In this document: positions 7,433-16,128 of the stretch, one piece after another | Numbering within the stretch: the first letter of the stretch is position 1 | Layout: every line of letters starts with the position of its first letter | Source of the DNA: Candidatus Thiodiazotropha sp. (ex Epidulcina cf. delphinae) | GTDB taxonomy: Bacteria; Pseudomonadota; Gammaproteobacteria; Chromatiales; Chromatiaceae | DNA length: 33,238 nucleotides | NCBI GenBank assembly: GCA_025656505.1 | Contig: JAHXHR010000028.1 | Span: forward strand, 1-33,238 | Direction of reading: 5' to 3' | Made by a program: the position numbers and the translations under genes | Notes under the pieces: generated by a model | Told to the model about the DNA's origin: nothing | Database searches by the model: none | What the model saw: the letters and a program-made list of their open reading frames with translations, nothing else

Positions 7433-7560
7433 TTGAATCTAGGAAGCTAATTATGCGTTAAATCTAAGAAGCTGATTATTAGGAAACCTATGAGTCCCTG
7501 TGCTTTACTTGAAGGTAGAAGAGTACCTTCCATCACAGTGCGGATATAACGAGCAATGTT

Positions 7561-8565
7561 ATGAAAAAACAGGCTTGGTGGTTTGCTATAGTGGGTGTGA
7601 TTATCGCTGGAGTCCTGGTCTTGTCACTCAGCAGACCGACAACTACAGCACCGCAAATCATGCACGAAATCGTTATCGCACTGTCTACCACGCCACCGTC
7701 AGGACTGATCTATATAGCCCACGAAAAAGGCTATTTTACGGATCAAGGCCTGGATGTGACATTGCAGAAAGTGGATTCGGGCAAGGCGGCGCTAGCGATG
7801 GTCCTGGAAAAACGCGCCGATATGGGCGCGACTTCAGAGAACCCTATCATGCATGCGGTCCTTCAGGATGAACCGGTGCGCCTGCTCGCAACCATTTTAT
7901 CCACCGGCAGGAACTATGTGGTGCTGGGCAGGAAGGACCGGGATATATCGTCCGTGAGTGATTTAAAAGGAAAAAAGGTCGGCGTTACAGCGGGTACGAA
8001 CAGTGAGTTTCTTCTTGAGGCGATGCTGACCCTGAACGGGGTGAGTGGTGAGGAAATCGAAAAAGTGCCTATTCCACCCACGCAGATCACGGATGCCGTC
8101 GTCAATGGCGAGGTCGACGCCATTTCATCCTGGAATCCCCATATCCTGAAGGCGCAAAAAAAACTACGGGACAATCATATCACCTTCTATGGCAGCGAGA
8201 TCTATACGGCGACGTTTAATCTTGTGGCGTTAGCCGGGTACATCAAAGACAACCCGCTGGTGATTGAGAAGGCGCTACGCGCCTTGATGAGCGCGGAGAA
8301 TTTCGTTAAAAAAGAGCCGCAGCAGGCGCGCTCCATGCTTGCCAAACATATCAGGTTGAATAAACCCATGCTCGACGAACTATGGGAGATATATAACTAC
8401 GAAGTCACCCTCGATCAGACCCTGATCACCACCATGGAAAGCCAGGCAAAGTGGGCCATCCGCCATGGTATGAGTAACAGAAAAACGCTTCCTGACTTCC
8501 TCGGCGTTATCTATCTTGACGGGATGAATGCGGTAAAGCCTGATGCAGTGACCGTGATCCACTGA
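7561..8565 (+). CDS. NMT1/TauA-like periplasmic binding protein, orphan
   Basis: This 334-aa protein has an N-terminal membrane anchor or uncleaved signal (residues ~6-24, no clear cleavage site) and then an ABC-type solute-binding fold of the NitT/TauT/NMT1 kind. Family features are PSGLIYIAHEKGYFTDQGLDV near the start, the DLKGKKVGVTAGTNSEF loop and VNGEVDAISSWNPH. Such proteins bind small organics such as taurine, sulfonates or pyrimidine precursors; the ligand here is unknown. No permease or ATPase gene accompanies it. The next genes are a hybrid kinase and a diguanylate cyclase, so it more likely presents a ligand to the kinase than feeds a transporter. The ribosome site is weak. Confidence 0.75.
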   Translation: MKKQAWWFAIVGVIIAGVLVLSLSRPTTTAPQIMHEIVIALSTTPPSGLIYIAHEKGYFTDQGLDVTLQKVDSGKAALAMVLEKRADMGATSENPIMHAVLQDEPVRLLATILSTGRNYVVLGRKDRDISSVSDLKGKKVGVTAGTNSEFLLEAMLTLNGVSGEEIEKVPIPPTQITDAVVNGEVDAISSWNPHILKAQKKLRDNHITFYGSEIYTATFNLVALAGYIKDNPLVIEKALRALMSAENFVKKEPQQARSMLAKHIRLNKPMLDELWEIYNYEVTLDQTLITTMESQAKWAIRHGMSNRKTLPDFLGVIYLDGMNAVKPDAVTVIH

Positions 8566-8574
8566 GGACGGACC

Positions 8575-8646
8575 ATGAACACCGATTTCGAATACATGGC
8601 TGTGACCTGTCATTGCATCGGCGTGAAACACAACCGTGCGCATTAA
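8575..8646 (+). CDS. Possible 23-aa leader peptide overlapping the kinase start
   Basis: ATG 8575 is preceded by a strong GAGGA site with 6-nt spacing and reads 23 codons to TAA 8644-8646. The kinase GTG start (8636) lies inside its end in another frame and has little ribosome-binding sequence of its own. This suggests a coupling peptide that delivers ribosomes to the kinase. The product ([20 protein letters not shown]...) resembles nothing I know. It may not be a functional protein. Confidence 0.35.
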   Translation: MNTDFEYMAVTCHCIGVKHNRAH

Positions 8647-11600
8647 AAGCCGACTGGTCATTACTGCTATTCTTCCCCTGTTGATGGGAGTGGCGGTGGT
8701 TGGGCTATTTTTCTGGGAATCCGATAAATCCAATGAATTCTCCCGGCAGCGGCTGGTTGTCGGACAGATTGCCAAGGCGGTTTTCGAACTCACTTTGGTT
8801 GGGCACGAATACCACACGGAAAACAGCATCCTTCGCACCAAGACTCAATGGCTGAAACGCTATCAATCCTTGCCGCTGCTGTTTCAAGAAACCCGATTCC
8901 AGTATCAAGACAACATTCAATACCTAGCGAGGCTGATGCTTACTCATCAAAACCTTGGCTATCTTTTTTCCAGATTGAAGCAGGCGCGTGATAACCCGGA
9001 TGTGCGGGGAGAAGCAAACAGGGAGTTGGTCACTATGCTGTCGGGTCAGATGCGGTCGAAACTGCATGAGATGTTGGCATATACGGATCGTCTCGTTCAT
9101 TCTATTGCTCAGAAGGAAAAGGAGCTTAACCGCCAGACACGCCTGTATGCGCTCATTTCGGCAGGATTGATTGCCGCTTTGAGCGCCCTGTCCTCATGGT
9201 TTATCAGCATGGGCATCCTGAATCCCGTGGCAAGGCTGCGCCTGGGTGCGGAGATTGTCGGCAAGGGCGACCTCTCGTATAAGGTGGGTAGCGGCGCGAA
9301 AGATGAAATCGGTGAGCTGTCTCGCGCCTTTGACGCCATGACCGACAACCTGCAACAGGTTACCGCCTCCCGTGAAGAACTGAGCCATGAGGTGAAGTTC
9401 CGCAAACAGATACAACGGAATCTGGAAAAAACCTCCGAGCAACTCAAACACAATCATGCGCTTATTCATGGTATAGAACGCTTACGCGACCAGTTCATAC
9501 AGGATGCCGATCCTTTCATCATGTTCGATAATCTGCTTCGGGAAATACTTGACCTCACCGCTAGCGAGTTCGGATTTATCGGTGACATCCTTCATGATAA
9601 AGAAGGCGATCCATACCTGAAAGCCTATGCTTTCACCAATATAGCCTGGGATGAAGAGAGCCGGAATTTCTATGAGAAAAACAAAGAGACCGGCTTCATT
9701 TTTAAAAAGTTGGATAACCTTTTCGGCCGGGTCATCACTTCGGAAAAAGTGGTAATCTCCAATGATCCGAAGCATGATCCCCGCGCCGCCGGCATCCCTC
9801 CAGGACACCCGGCACTCCGAGCATTTATGGGCATTCCCATCTATTACGGCGATAGGATGGTTGGGGAGATCGGCCTGGCCAATCGGAGCGGAGGTTATGA
9901 ACAGGCCATAAAGACTGAACTGCAACCCATCCTTGATGCCTGCGGACAGATTATAGTTGCCCGCCTGGACCGGGTGGAGCACCAGCAGGCGGAGAGATAC
10001 CGTCATGATAACGAGAGGCGTCTGAAGATGCTCATGGATCTGAATAAAGATGCCCGGCTGCTGGAGGAGAAGGAAATGCTGGAGCGTGCGGTTGATGTGG
10101 CCGTTGAGGCGACATACAGCAAGGTCGGCTACCTCCACCTAATCGACGATGACCAGGAAACACTCCACTTGTCCAGTTGGAACCAAGAGGCAATAAAACA
10201 GTGCCGTACGGAGCATGAAAAACACTATTCCATATCCGATGCCGGTATTTGGGCGGATACCGTTCGCTTTAGGAAAACGGTTGTACACAACGATTTTACC
10301 GATCAGGAAAAGCGCAAGGGGTTTCCCCAAGGACACTTGCCCCTGCTGCGCCACATGAGCACGCCCGCTATCGACCGCGACAAGGTGCAAATGATCATCG
10401 GTGTAGGGAACAAGGAAGAGCCCTACGATGACAATAATATCCAGCAACTGGAATTGGTCGCCCAGGATGTTCTGAAGATCTTTATCCAGCGGCAAGCCGA
10501 ACAGGGTCTGCGTGAGGCCAAGGAGAGCGCCGAGATGGCCAACCAGGCCAAGGGCAGTTTTCTGGCCAATATGAGCCATGAGATCCGCACCCCGATGAAC
10601 ACCATCATCGGCATGGGCTATCTCGCGCTTCAAACCGACCTCTCAGAAAAACAGCGTCATTACATCGAAAAGATCAATGCATCGGCCAACAATCTCCTCT
10701 GTATCATCAACGATATCCTGGATTTCTCCAAAATCGAGGCAGGGAAACTTGAATTGGATTTGTCCCCCTTTGATCTGGATGAGGTGCTGAAGTTACTGAG
10801 AGACACCACCCTGGCCAAGGTTGGGAGCAAGGAGATCGAAGTGCTTTACTCCGTTCCCCCGGCCATTCCCCGCACCCTGGTCGGTGATCCGATCCGCCTG
10901 GGCCAGATACTCACCAACCTGTGCGACAACGCGGTCAAATTCACGGATCGCGGGGCAATTGTCATCAGCATCAAAGAGGTAGCCTCACATACAAAATGGA
11001 TTACGCTGCAGTTCTCGATACGCGACACCGGTATCGGTATGAGCGAGGAGCAGATCAGAAAACTTTTCGGTCCCTTTCAACAGGCCGACAGCTCCACCAC
11101 CCGGAAATATGGAGGCACCGGTTTAGGTCTCAGTATTTCCCTGGATCTGGTGGAACTGATGGGTGGAGGCATGACAGCTATAGGCAAGCAGGGAGAAGGC
11201 GCCGAGTTCACCTTCACCGCAACATTCGGTCTGCGGGAAAAAGACAAGGAGGATAGCCTGATTATACCGCAGAATCTTATGGGCTTACGTATCCTCGTGG
11301 TTGATGACAATAGGGATGCCTGTGAGATCCTGCAAACTTTGTTGACCTCATTATCTTTCGAGAATTCCGCTGCATCGTCAGGACCGAAAGCGCTGGAAGA
11401 GCTGGAAAGAGCGTCTAACGCCGATGAGCCCCCTTACAGGCTGGTCCTCATGGATTGGAAAATGCCTGGGATGGATGGTGTGGAGACCAGTCAAAGAATA
11501 CGGAAGCATCGGTTTGTTACAGACATTCCCATCATTATCATGGTGTCCGCCTTCCATCGTGATGAAGTGATGCTTCAGGCAGAAGAGTCCGGTTTGGGGG

Positions 11601-12781
11601 CTTATCTTCAAAAGCCTGTAACCGCTTCAGATCTGTTCGACAGCATCTTGACGGTATTCGGTGAGAAAACGGAGAGATTGAAATATCCTCATCCGGACGA
11701 AGCGGTATCAGAGGAGGTTTTACATAAGATTCATGGAGCCCGGGTGTTGGTGGTGGAGGATTTCAAGTCCAATCAAGAGGTGGCGGAGGAAATCCTGATA
11801 CAACGCGGAATGGAGGTAACCCTGGCGAATAACGGCGAGGAAGCCATTGACGCCATCGAGAATAGTGACAAACCTTTCGACATGGTTCTTATGGATATTC
11901 AAATGCCGGTTATGGACGGACATGAGGCGACTAAAATAATCCGTGAGAACCCGAAATTCAGGGATCTACCCATTATCGCCATGACAGCCGGCGCCATGGC
12001 GGGGGATGTGAAGATGTGCCTGGCCTCGGGAATGAACGACCATATCGCAAAGCCCATCGATATCAATAAGCTTTGTCAGTCCCTGCTGCGCTGGATTAAA
12101 CCGATGGAGAGGAAGATGGACGTTGCCATGGTGAAGGCGTCACAAGTGGAAGATGACTCATCACTGCCCGCACAACTGGAAGGTGTGGATCTTGAAGCCG
12201 GGTTAGCGCGTTTAGGGGGAAACCGAACACGCTATGGCAAACTCCTGCGGGATTTCGTGCGCAACCATGCGGAGATCTTAAAACGAATTCGAGTTGCCGT
12301 TGAGCAAGGGAAGCGTGACACTGCCGGGAAACTTGCTCATGGGCTGAAAGGCGTGGCGGGTAACATCGGCGCCACGGCCTTGCAGGATGCCGCCCAGCGC
12401 TTGGAGTCGAGCCTTGCCGGCGTGTGGGATGAGGAAAAACCTGACGCCCTGTTGGATGTTTTAGAAAAGGCGTCGAACATCGTGCTGGATTCAACGGCGA
12501 CAATTGACCCGCCCAGGGCGGATCTCAAGCAACCGGAGGAGGCGTTCACCGAAGATAATCTGGTCGAGCTACGTACGCTTGTGGCCGAACTGGATCAGTT
12601 CCTGAACGAGAATGACTTCCGCGCTCAACGGGCATTCGAGGCGCTGACGGCCCGTTTGCCGAGATGGGGAAGCAGCGTATCTCAGAAGCGTCTGGCGGCG
12701 GCGATGAAACATCTGGACGCTGACAAAGCGCTGAGGCACCTCAGGGAGGTCGCTCGGGACTTGGATATTGCCGAGGAGTGA
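8636..12781 (+). CDS. Large hybrid sensor histidine kinase (HAMP-GAF-GAF-HK-REC-REC-HPt)
   Basis: This 1381-aa inner-membrane protein is a full phosphorelay in one chain. Order: membrane segment ~8-28, periplasmic sensor ~30-170, membrane segment ~172-195, HAMP ~196-250, a GAF-type domain ~270-445, a second GAF ~465-615, HisKA with NMSHEIRTP (phospho-His648), an ATPase domain with DNAVKF, DTGIGM and GTGLGLSI boxes, REC1 (Asp940 in MDWKMPG), REC2 (Asp1087 in MDIQMPV), and an HPt domain (His1235 in [10 protein letters not shown]). All phosphotransfer residues are present. GTG 8636 is the first possible start after an in-frame stop. It sits between an orphan binding protein and a REC-GGDEF gene, its likely input and output. 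Confidence 0.88.
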   Translation: MRIKSRLVITAILPLLMGVAVVGLFFWESDKSNEFSRQRLVVGQIAKAVFELTLVGHEYHTENSILRTKTQWLKRYQSLPLLFQETRFQYQDNIQYLARLMLTHQNLGYLFSRLKQARDNPDVRGEANRELVTMLSGQMRSKLHEMLAYTDRLVHSIAQKEKELNRQTRLYALISAGLIAALSALSSWFISMGILNPVARLRLGAEIVGKGDLSYKVGSGAKDEIGELSRAFDAMTDNLQQVTASREELSHEVKFRKQIQRNLEKTSEQLKHNHALIHGIERLRDQFIQDADPFIMFDNLLREILDLTASEFGFIGDILHDKEGDPYLKAYAFTNIAWDEESRNFYEKNKETGFIFKKLDNLFGRVITSEKVVISNDPKHDPRAAGIPPGHPALRAFMGIPIYYGDRMVGEIGLANRSGGYEQAIKTELQPILDACGQIIVARLDRVEHQQAERYRHDNERRLKMLMDLNKDARLLEEKEMLERAVDVAVEATYSKVGYLHLIDDDQETLHLSSWNQEAIKQCRTEHEKHYSISDAGIWADTVRFRKTVVHNDFTDQEKRKGFPQGHLPLLRHMSTPAIDRDKVQMIIGVGNKEEPYDDNNIQQLELVAQDVLKIFIQRQAEQGLREAKESAEMANQAKGSFLANMSHEIRTPMNTIIGMGYLALQTDLSEKQRHYIEKINASANNLLCIINDILDFSKIEAGKLELDLSPFDLDEVLKLLRDTTLAKVGSKEIEVLYSVPPAIPRTLVGDPIRLGQILTNLCDNAVKFTDRGAIVISIKEVASHTKWITLQFSIRDTGIGMSEEQIRKLFGPFQQADSSTTRKYGGTGLGLSISLDLVELMGGGMTAIGKQGEGAEFTFTATFGLREKDKEDSLIIPQNLMGLRILVVDDNRDACEILQTLLTSLSFENSAASSGPKALEELERASNADEPPYRLVLMDWKMPGMDGVETSQRIRKHRFVTDIPIIIMVSAFHRDEVMLQAEESGLGAYLQKPVTASDLFDSILTVFGEKTERLKYPHPDEAVSEEVLHKIHGARVLVVEDFKSNQEVAEEILIQRGMEVTLANNGEEAIDAIENSDKPFDMVLMDIQMPVMDGHEATKIIRENPKFRDLPIIAMTAGAMAGDVKMCLASGMNDHIAKPIDINKLCQSLLRWIKPMERKMDVAMVKASQVEDDSSLPAQLEGVDLEAGLARLGGNRTRYGKLLRDFVRNHAEILKRIRVAVEQGKRDTAGKLAHGLKGVAGNIGATALQDAAQRLESSLAGVWDEEKPDALLDVLEKASNIVLDSTATIDPPRADLKQPEEAFTEDNLVELRTLVAELDQFLNENDFRAQRAFEALTARLPRWGSSVSQKRLAAAMKHLDADKALRHLREVARDLDIAEE

Positions 12782-12787
12782 CAAAGC

Positions 12788-13687
12788 ATCGACACCAAGG
12801 CCACACTGCTGATCGTCGATGATGAACCCACCAACATCCAAGTGTTGGGAGAGATTTTTCAGAACGACTACCGGATTCTTTGGGCCACCTCAGGTGAGAA
12901 AGCGCTGCAGATCGCACGCAGTAAAATACCTGATCTGATTCTTCTCGACATTATGATGCCGAGCATGGATGGATACAAGGTCTGCGAAAAGCTGCGCAAA
13001 GACGACTTTACACAATCGATTCCCGTGATCTTCGTCACGGCGTTGGAGCAGACGCAATACGAGATGACCGGTCTGGAGTCGGGAGCCGTAGACTATCTCA
13101 CCAAACCGATCAATCCGGGGATAGCCAAACTCCGGGTGCGAAACCATCTTCAACTGAAACAGGCCAGGGACCAGTTGGAGAGACTGGCTGACACCGACGG
13201 TCTTACCGATATCCCAAATCGCCGCTATTTCGATCAGCGCATGATTCAGGAATGGTATCGAGCCCTGCGAACGCAATCCTTCCTCTCTCTGCTAATTGCT
13301 GATATCGACTTTTTCAAGGCATTCAATGACAGCTACGGACATTTGGTAGGCGATAAATGCCTGAAACGCCTCACCAAGACACTGTCAGAAAATCTGGTTC
13401 GTGCAACGGACATGGTCGCTCGATACGGAGGAGAAGAGTTCGTCTGCCTGTTGCCGAATACGGATCATAAGGGCCTGTACCTTATCGGTGAAAAGCTTCG
13501 TCACGCTGTTTCCGCCCTGAAAATACCACACCGAAATTCCAAGGTTGCAGATCATGTCACCCTGAGTCTCGGTGGCGCCACAATGGTCCCGGATTCCGGG
13601 CGAAATCCGGAAGAACTACTGAAAATTGCAGATCAGAATCTTTATAAGGCGAAGAAGGAGGGTCGTAACCGGCTCATTCAATCATAA
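12788..13687 (+). CDS. Response regulator diguanylate cyclase (REC-GGDEF), non-standard start
   Basis: This protein (about 299 aa) makes c-di-GMP. REC (~6-125) begins LLIVDDEPTN and has phospho-Asp54 in LLDIMMPSMDG and a TKP motif. The GGDEF domain is active in form: GGEEF at 214-218, with an RATD inhibitory site five residues before it. No ATG, GTG or TTG exists between the kinase stop (12779-12781) and GTG 12842, yet the REC domain already reads in frame upstream of 12842. Starting at 12842 would remove the acidic metal pocket. I therefore place the start at ATC 12788, six bases after the kinase stop and behind GAGGAG. A CTG at 12806/12809 or a base error are alternatives. Confidence 0.75.
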   Translation: MDTKATLLIVDDEPTNIQVLGEIFQNDYRILWATSGEKALQIARSKIPDLILLDIMMPSMDGYKVCEKLRKDDFTQSIPVIFVTALEQTQYEMTGLESGAVDYLTKPINPGIAKLRVRNHLQLKQARDQLERLADTDGLTDIPNRRYFDQRMIQEWYRALRTQSFLSLLIADIDFFKAFNDSYGHLVGDKCLKRLTKTLSENLVRATDMVARYGGEEFVCLLPNTDHKGLYLIGEKLRHAVSALKIPHRNSKVADHVTLSLGGATMVPDSGRNPEELLKIADQNLYKAKKEGRNRLIQS

Positions 13688-13704
13688 GCGTGCAATTCGC
13701 CCCG

Positions 13705-13731
13705 TTAGTCCGGGTGAAATATCCGGGTTAG
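13705..13731 (-). repeat. 27-bp palindromic repeat, family of 18254-18280
   Basis: The sequence around CCGGGTGAAATATCCGGG matches the reverse complement of the repeat at 18254-18280 at 24 of 27 positions. The three differences are C/T changes in the outer arms, which weaken the palindrome. It lies just after the diguanylate cyclase stop and could also act as a transcript-end hairpin. Confidence 0.65.
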
Positions 13732-13882
13732 CCCTGCCCATTACCCACAAATATTTCCACCCTTTAAAAACAACGAGTTACAAACCATACCCCTAACAGC
13801 CAACAAAAATATGAACCTAACGAAAACAACAGGTTATGTCATGTCTGTTCCCATATTTCAGACTTATGGGTAATGGGCAGGG
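13732..13882. repeat. Inverted-repeat element with 16-bp arms
   Basis: CCCTGCCCATTACCCA (13732-13747) is perfectly inverted at 13867-13882. Both ends are bordered by GGGTTAGCCC-like sequence, related to the ends of the 27-bp palindrome. The 119-bp interior is A-rich and has no coding frame. It looks like a small non-autonomous element. Confidence 0.6.
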
Positions 13883-13965
13883 TTAGCCCGGTTCCCCCAG
13901 TCGGTGAATAGGCAAATCGAAGTTAATAGTTTGCCTATCAGTAGTTTAGTATCAGAATGGAGCGA

Positions 13966-13983
13966 TCAACTGCGGTTTTTAAG
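13966..13983 (+). repeat. Dispersed intergenic motif, copy 3
   Basis: TCAACTGCGGTTTTTAAG. It shares the CAACTGCGGTTTTTA core with copies at 1301 and 7415. It directly precedes an inverted repeat at 13986. Confidence 0.5.
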
Positions 13984-13985
13984 AT

Positions 13986-14071
13986 CTCAAGTTTCGGAGT
14001 TCGTCCTGTTTACATCATGCGCTCCCACATAGAACATGGAAACGAGTTGAATTTGAACGCCGAAACTTGAG
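13986..14071. repeat. Inverted repeat with 12-bp arms
   Basis: CTCAAGTTTCGG (13986-13997) is perfectly inverted at 14060-14071, with a further GTT/AAC match beyond one mismatch. The spacer is about 62 bp and encodes nothing obvious. It could be a small mobile repeat or a structured leader. Confidence 0.55.
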
Positions 14072-14362
14072 TTAAGATGATAAACAATGGGGGTAAAGGG
14101 CGTATACCTGGTATTCAGCGAATTCACCTCAAATAGAATTATTATTCCTATTCCGTGCCGATTCGTACGCCTCGATTGGGAAAATTGTCAGATCGGCCAA
14201 GGGAAGACCCTTCTTCCCCATCAGGTCAGACCTGTAGAAAACCTTGGAGATGCCGATATAGCAGTAGCGTAGATGATTTTGTTCACCATATAGCGGCAAA
14301 GGAACCACTTTCATATTAAAGAATATACTTAAATATATGTTAATTCAACTGTTTATCGCTCT

Positions 14363-15439
14363 ATGCTCAAGCGAATTCTAATTTTGTACATAGGATACGC
14401 AACCTTACTTGCAACAAGGTGTAAACCTGCGAAAAGCCCTTTCAGTGCTCTGATACTGCTGTCAACAGCGCCTCTCGTCTTTTATACCAAAACCACATAT
14501 GCAGCGTTGGATTGGGGCCTGGGGCTCAATAGCCGATGGGCCATTGATATTTCGAGTAAAGCGTCATGGGATCCTGATACTCACCACTCAGCCATGGCGC
14601 ACGCATTCGGCCTGGACTTTCACAAGGTGTTCTCCAGTGAATCAGGCGATATCGGCACGTTGGTTTTCCAACCATACCTTGTTTCTTTAAATAATGTCCC
14701 CAATCCCCCATTCTTTTTTGATGATGGCAACGACACGGAACTGACCTGGCGTATCGCCAATTTCAATTACACAGCCCTTTCTGAGGGAGAGTTCAATATC
14801 CGCGCAGGCCATTTTGAAATACCGTTCGGACTTGAACAGAATATTGACACGAATGGCGCGCTCCGCCAGTACACTTTCAGCGATCGCGGCATAAAGGCGG
14901 ACTGGGGCATTTCGGTAAATGGCGTGTTACCCGCGTTGGATTATGAAATCGCCCTGACACGAGGGTCCGGAAACGAAATCGAAAACCAGGAAAATCCATA
15001 TATCATTTCCGGCCGTATCGGATCACCTTCATATAAAAATCTGGTTAGCGGGTTTTCCTGGTTGTATGGCGATGTTCTAGGCGCCGTCGGTGTGACTCGG
15101 CTAAAAAGAGCCGCTGTCGACGTTGCGTATTATTACCACAACTGGGAGTTCCTGATGGAACTCTCCGGAGGAAAAAACGAACATACAGACACCCTTAACT
15201 CATTGATTGAGGTTTCATGGAGAAATGCCTTAGAGGATCTTCACCTCTACATCCAGTGGAGGCATTTGCAACTCAAACCGGAAAGCCGTTGGGAGGCAGG
15301 TGATGATATTGCCGCAGGCGTCCGCTGGTTGCCTATGCCATACTTAGAAATCAGCACGCAATATGAAAAGCAAGTTGACTTGATAAAACAACAGCAGAAC
15401 CCTACACGGTTAACGCTTCAATTTCGCCTGCGTATATAA
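14363..15439 (+). CDS. Predicted outer-membrane beta-barrel protein
   Basis: This 358-aa protein has an N-terminal hydrophobic export signal; the segment SALILLSTAPLVFYTKTTYA fits a signal ending before ALDWG. The rest alternates polar and aromatic residues as in beta-barrels (FEIPFGLEQN, DWGISVNGVLP, LTLQFRLRI). The GHFEIPFGLEQ segment is reminiscent of porin-like families in which barrel strands run VRVGQFKIPFG. No function can be assigned. The start is uncertain: ATG 14363 leaves an unusually long leader of about 48 residues with no ribosome site, and a TTG at 14384 is possible. It precedes an exported protein and a GGDEF/EAL protein, apparently one transcription unit. Confidence 0.6.
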   Translation: MLKRILILYIGYATLLATRCKPAKSPFSALILLSTAPLVFYTKTTYAALDWGLGLNSRWAIDISSKASWDPDTHHSAMAHAFGLDFHKVFSSESGDIGTLVFQPYLVSLNNVPNPPFFFDDGNDTELTWRIANFNYTALSEGEFNIRAGHFEIPFGLEQNIDTNGALRQYTFSDRGIKADWGISVNGVLPALDYEIALTRGSGNEIENQENPYIISGRIGSPSYKNLVSGFSWLYGDVLGAVGVTRLKRAAVDVAYYYHNWEFLMELSGGKNEHTDTLNSLIEVSWRNALEDLHLYIQWRHLQLKPESRWEAGDDIAAGVRWLPMPYLEISTQYEKQVDLIKQQQNPTRLTLQFRLRI

Positions 15440-15457
15440 AATGCCGGGAGCTGTAAC

Positions 15458-16063
15458 ATGAACAAAGCTACTTACCTAATATGCAGGGTAATCATCGTTA
15501 TGCTTGCAAGCAACAACATGGCGTTTGGCGCCTATTGTTCTTTGCGTGATCCGATTGCCGCCATTAAGACGCTCTATCAGGGTTCGAATCAATATCGCTC
15601 GATTGTCGCAGCTATTACTGATGAAAACAAGAATAGTGTAAAAGAGCGTCTTCCCTTTACCTTGCACCGGAGTGAAATCGGAAAACATACCCTATATTTG
15701 GTGCTTGAAAACAATAAGCCCCATGGTTTTGTCCATGCCAGATCAGAATTGGCTGAGTGGGGTCTCATAGAGATTGCATGGGGCATGAATTTCGACATGA
15801 CAATCAACGGATTGTTTTTTCAACGTTGCCGAAGCCCGAAATGCAGCCGGGAACTCACTGACAGGCTTAACGTACTATTAAAAAGCAGATCATTTAGTGA
15901 AATCCGCAAAATGCTGACGAAAAACGGCGCTGAAACCACTGCGCATATAGCATCTGACTTCGCAAAATCCGGGGATCTGGCCTTATTAGCCATTAGGTCG
16001 GCCCTGAAAACCATAGCCATTACCGAAATTGCCTGGAAAAAAGAGATTACTGAACTCAAATGA
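15458..16063 (+). CDS. Exported protein of unknown function
   Basis: This 201-aa protein begins with a signal peptide (residues ~1-25, ending MAFG|AYCS). The mature part carries LPFTLHRSEIGKHTLYLVLE, then GFVHARSELAEWGLIEIAW and a two-cysteine segment FQRCRSPKCSREL. I do not recognise the family. The middle (ligand-like beta strands with a GLIEIAW core) vaguely recalls periplasmic FMN-binding domains, but their flavin-attachment motif is absent. It sits 18 bases after the barrel protein and 65 before the GGDEF/EAL gene. A periplasmic role linking the barrel protein to the sensor is possible but not shown. Confidence 0.6.
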   Translation: MNKATYLICRVIIVMLASNNMAFGAYCSLRDPIAAIKTLYQGSNQYRSIVAAITDENKNSVKERLPFTLHRSEIGKHTLYLVLENNKPHGFVHARSELAEWGLIEIAWGMNFDMTINGLFFQRCRSPKCSRELTDRLNVLLKSRSFSEIRKMLTKNGAETTAHIASDFAKSGDLALLAIRSALKTIAITEIAWKKEITELK

Positions 16064-16128
16064 TCCGCATCAGTACACTAATGAGTACATCGGTTCAGCG
16101 GTATTGATGTATTACGAAGCATCTGACA

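Larger units (their letters stand above)
6916..7560. other. Intergenic region after the pst operon, with a foldback element
   Basis: No convincing gene is present. The middle is occupied by a 250-bp inverted-repeat element (7044-7293), and the right part holds a second copy of the dispersed CCAACTGCGGTTTTTAGG motif. Close to it, GAAGCTAATTAT and GAAGCTGATTAT form a short imperfect direct repeat (about 7442-7481). No strong terminator follows pstB2. Confidence 0.55.
13688..14362. other. Repeat-rich intergenic region
   Basis: No supported gene is visible. It contains a 27-bp palindromic repeat, a 16-bp inverted-repeat element, the third dispersed motif copy and a 12-bp inverted repeat. Two overlapping 61-codon frames on opposite strands (14087-14272 plus, 14129-14314 minus) have no recognisable domain or ribosome site. 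The last 60 bases before 14363 are AT-rich and may hold the next promoter. Confidence 0.55.

Noticed and set aside
7500-7871. 123-aa plus-strand reading frame
   Set aside because: It is a frame shadow of the binding-protein gene with a cysteine/arginine-rich, unprotein-like composition.
7044-14071. CRISPR array
   Set aside because: The repeats are few, irregularly spaced, inverted and of several kinds, and no cas genes are present.
14087-14314. Overlapping 61-aa frames on both strands
   Set aside because: No ribosome site, no domain and mutual overlap. The minus frame has a faintly protein-like stretch (GKKGLPLADLTIF), so a decayed fragment cannot be excluded.
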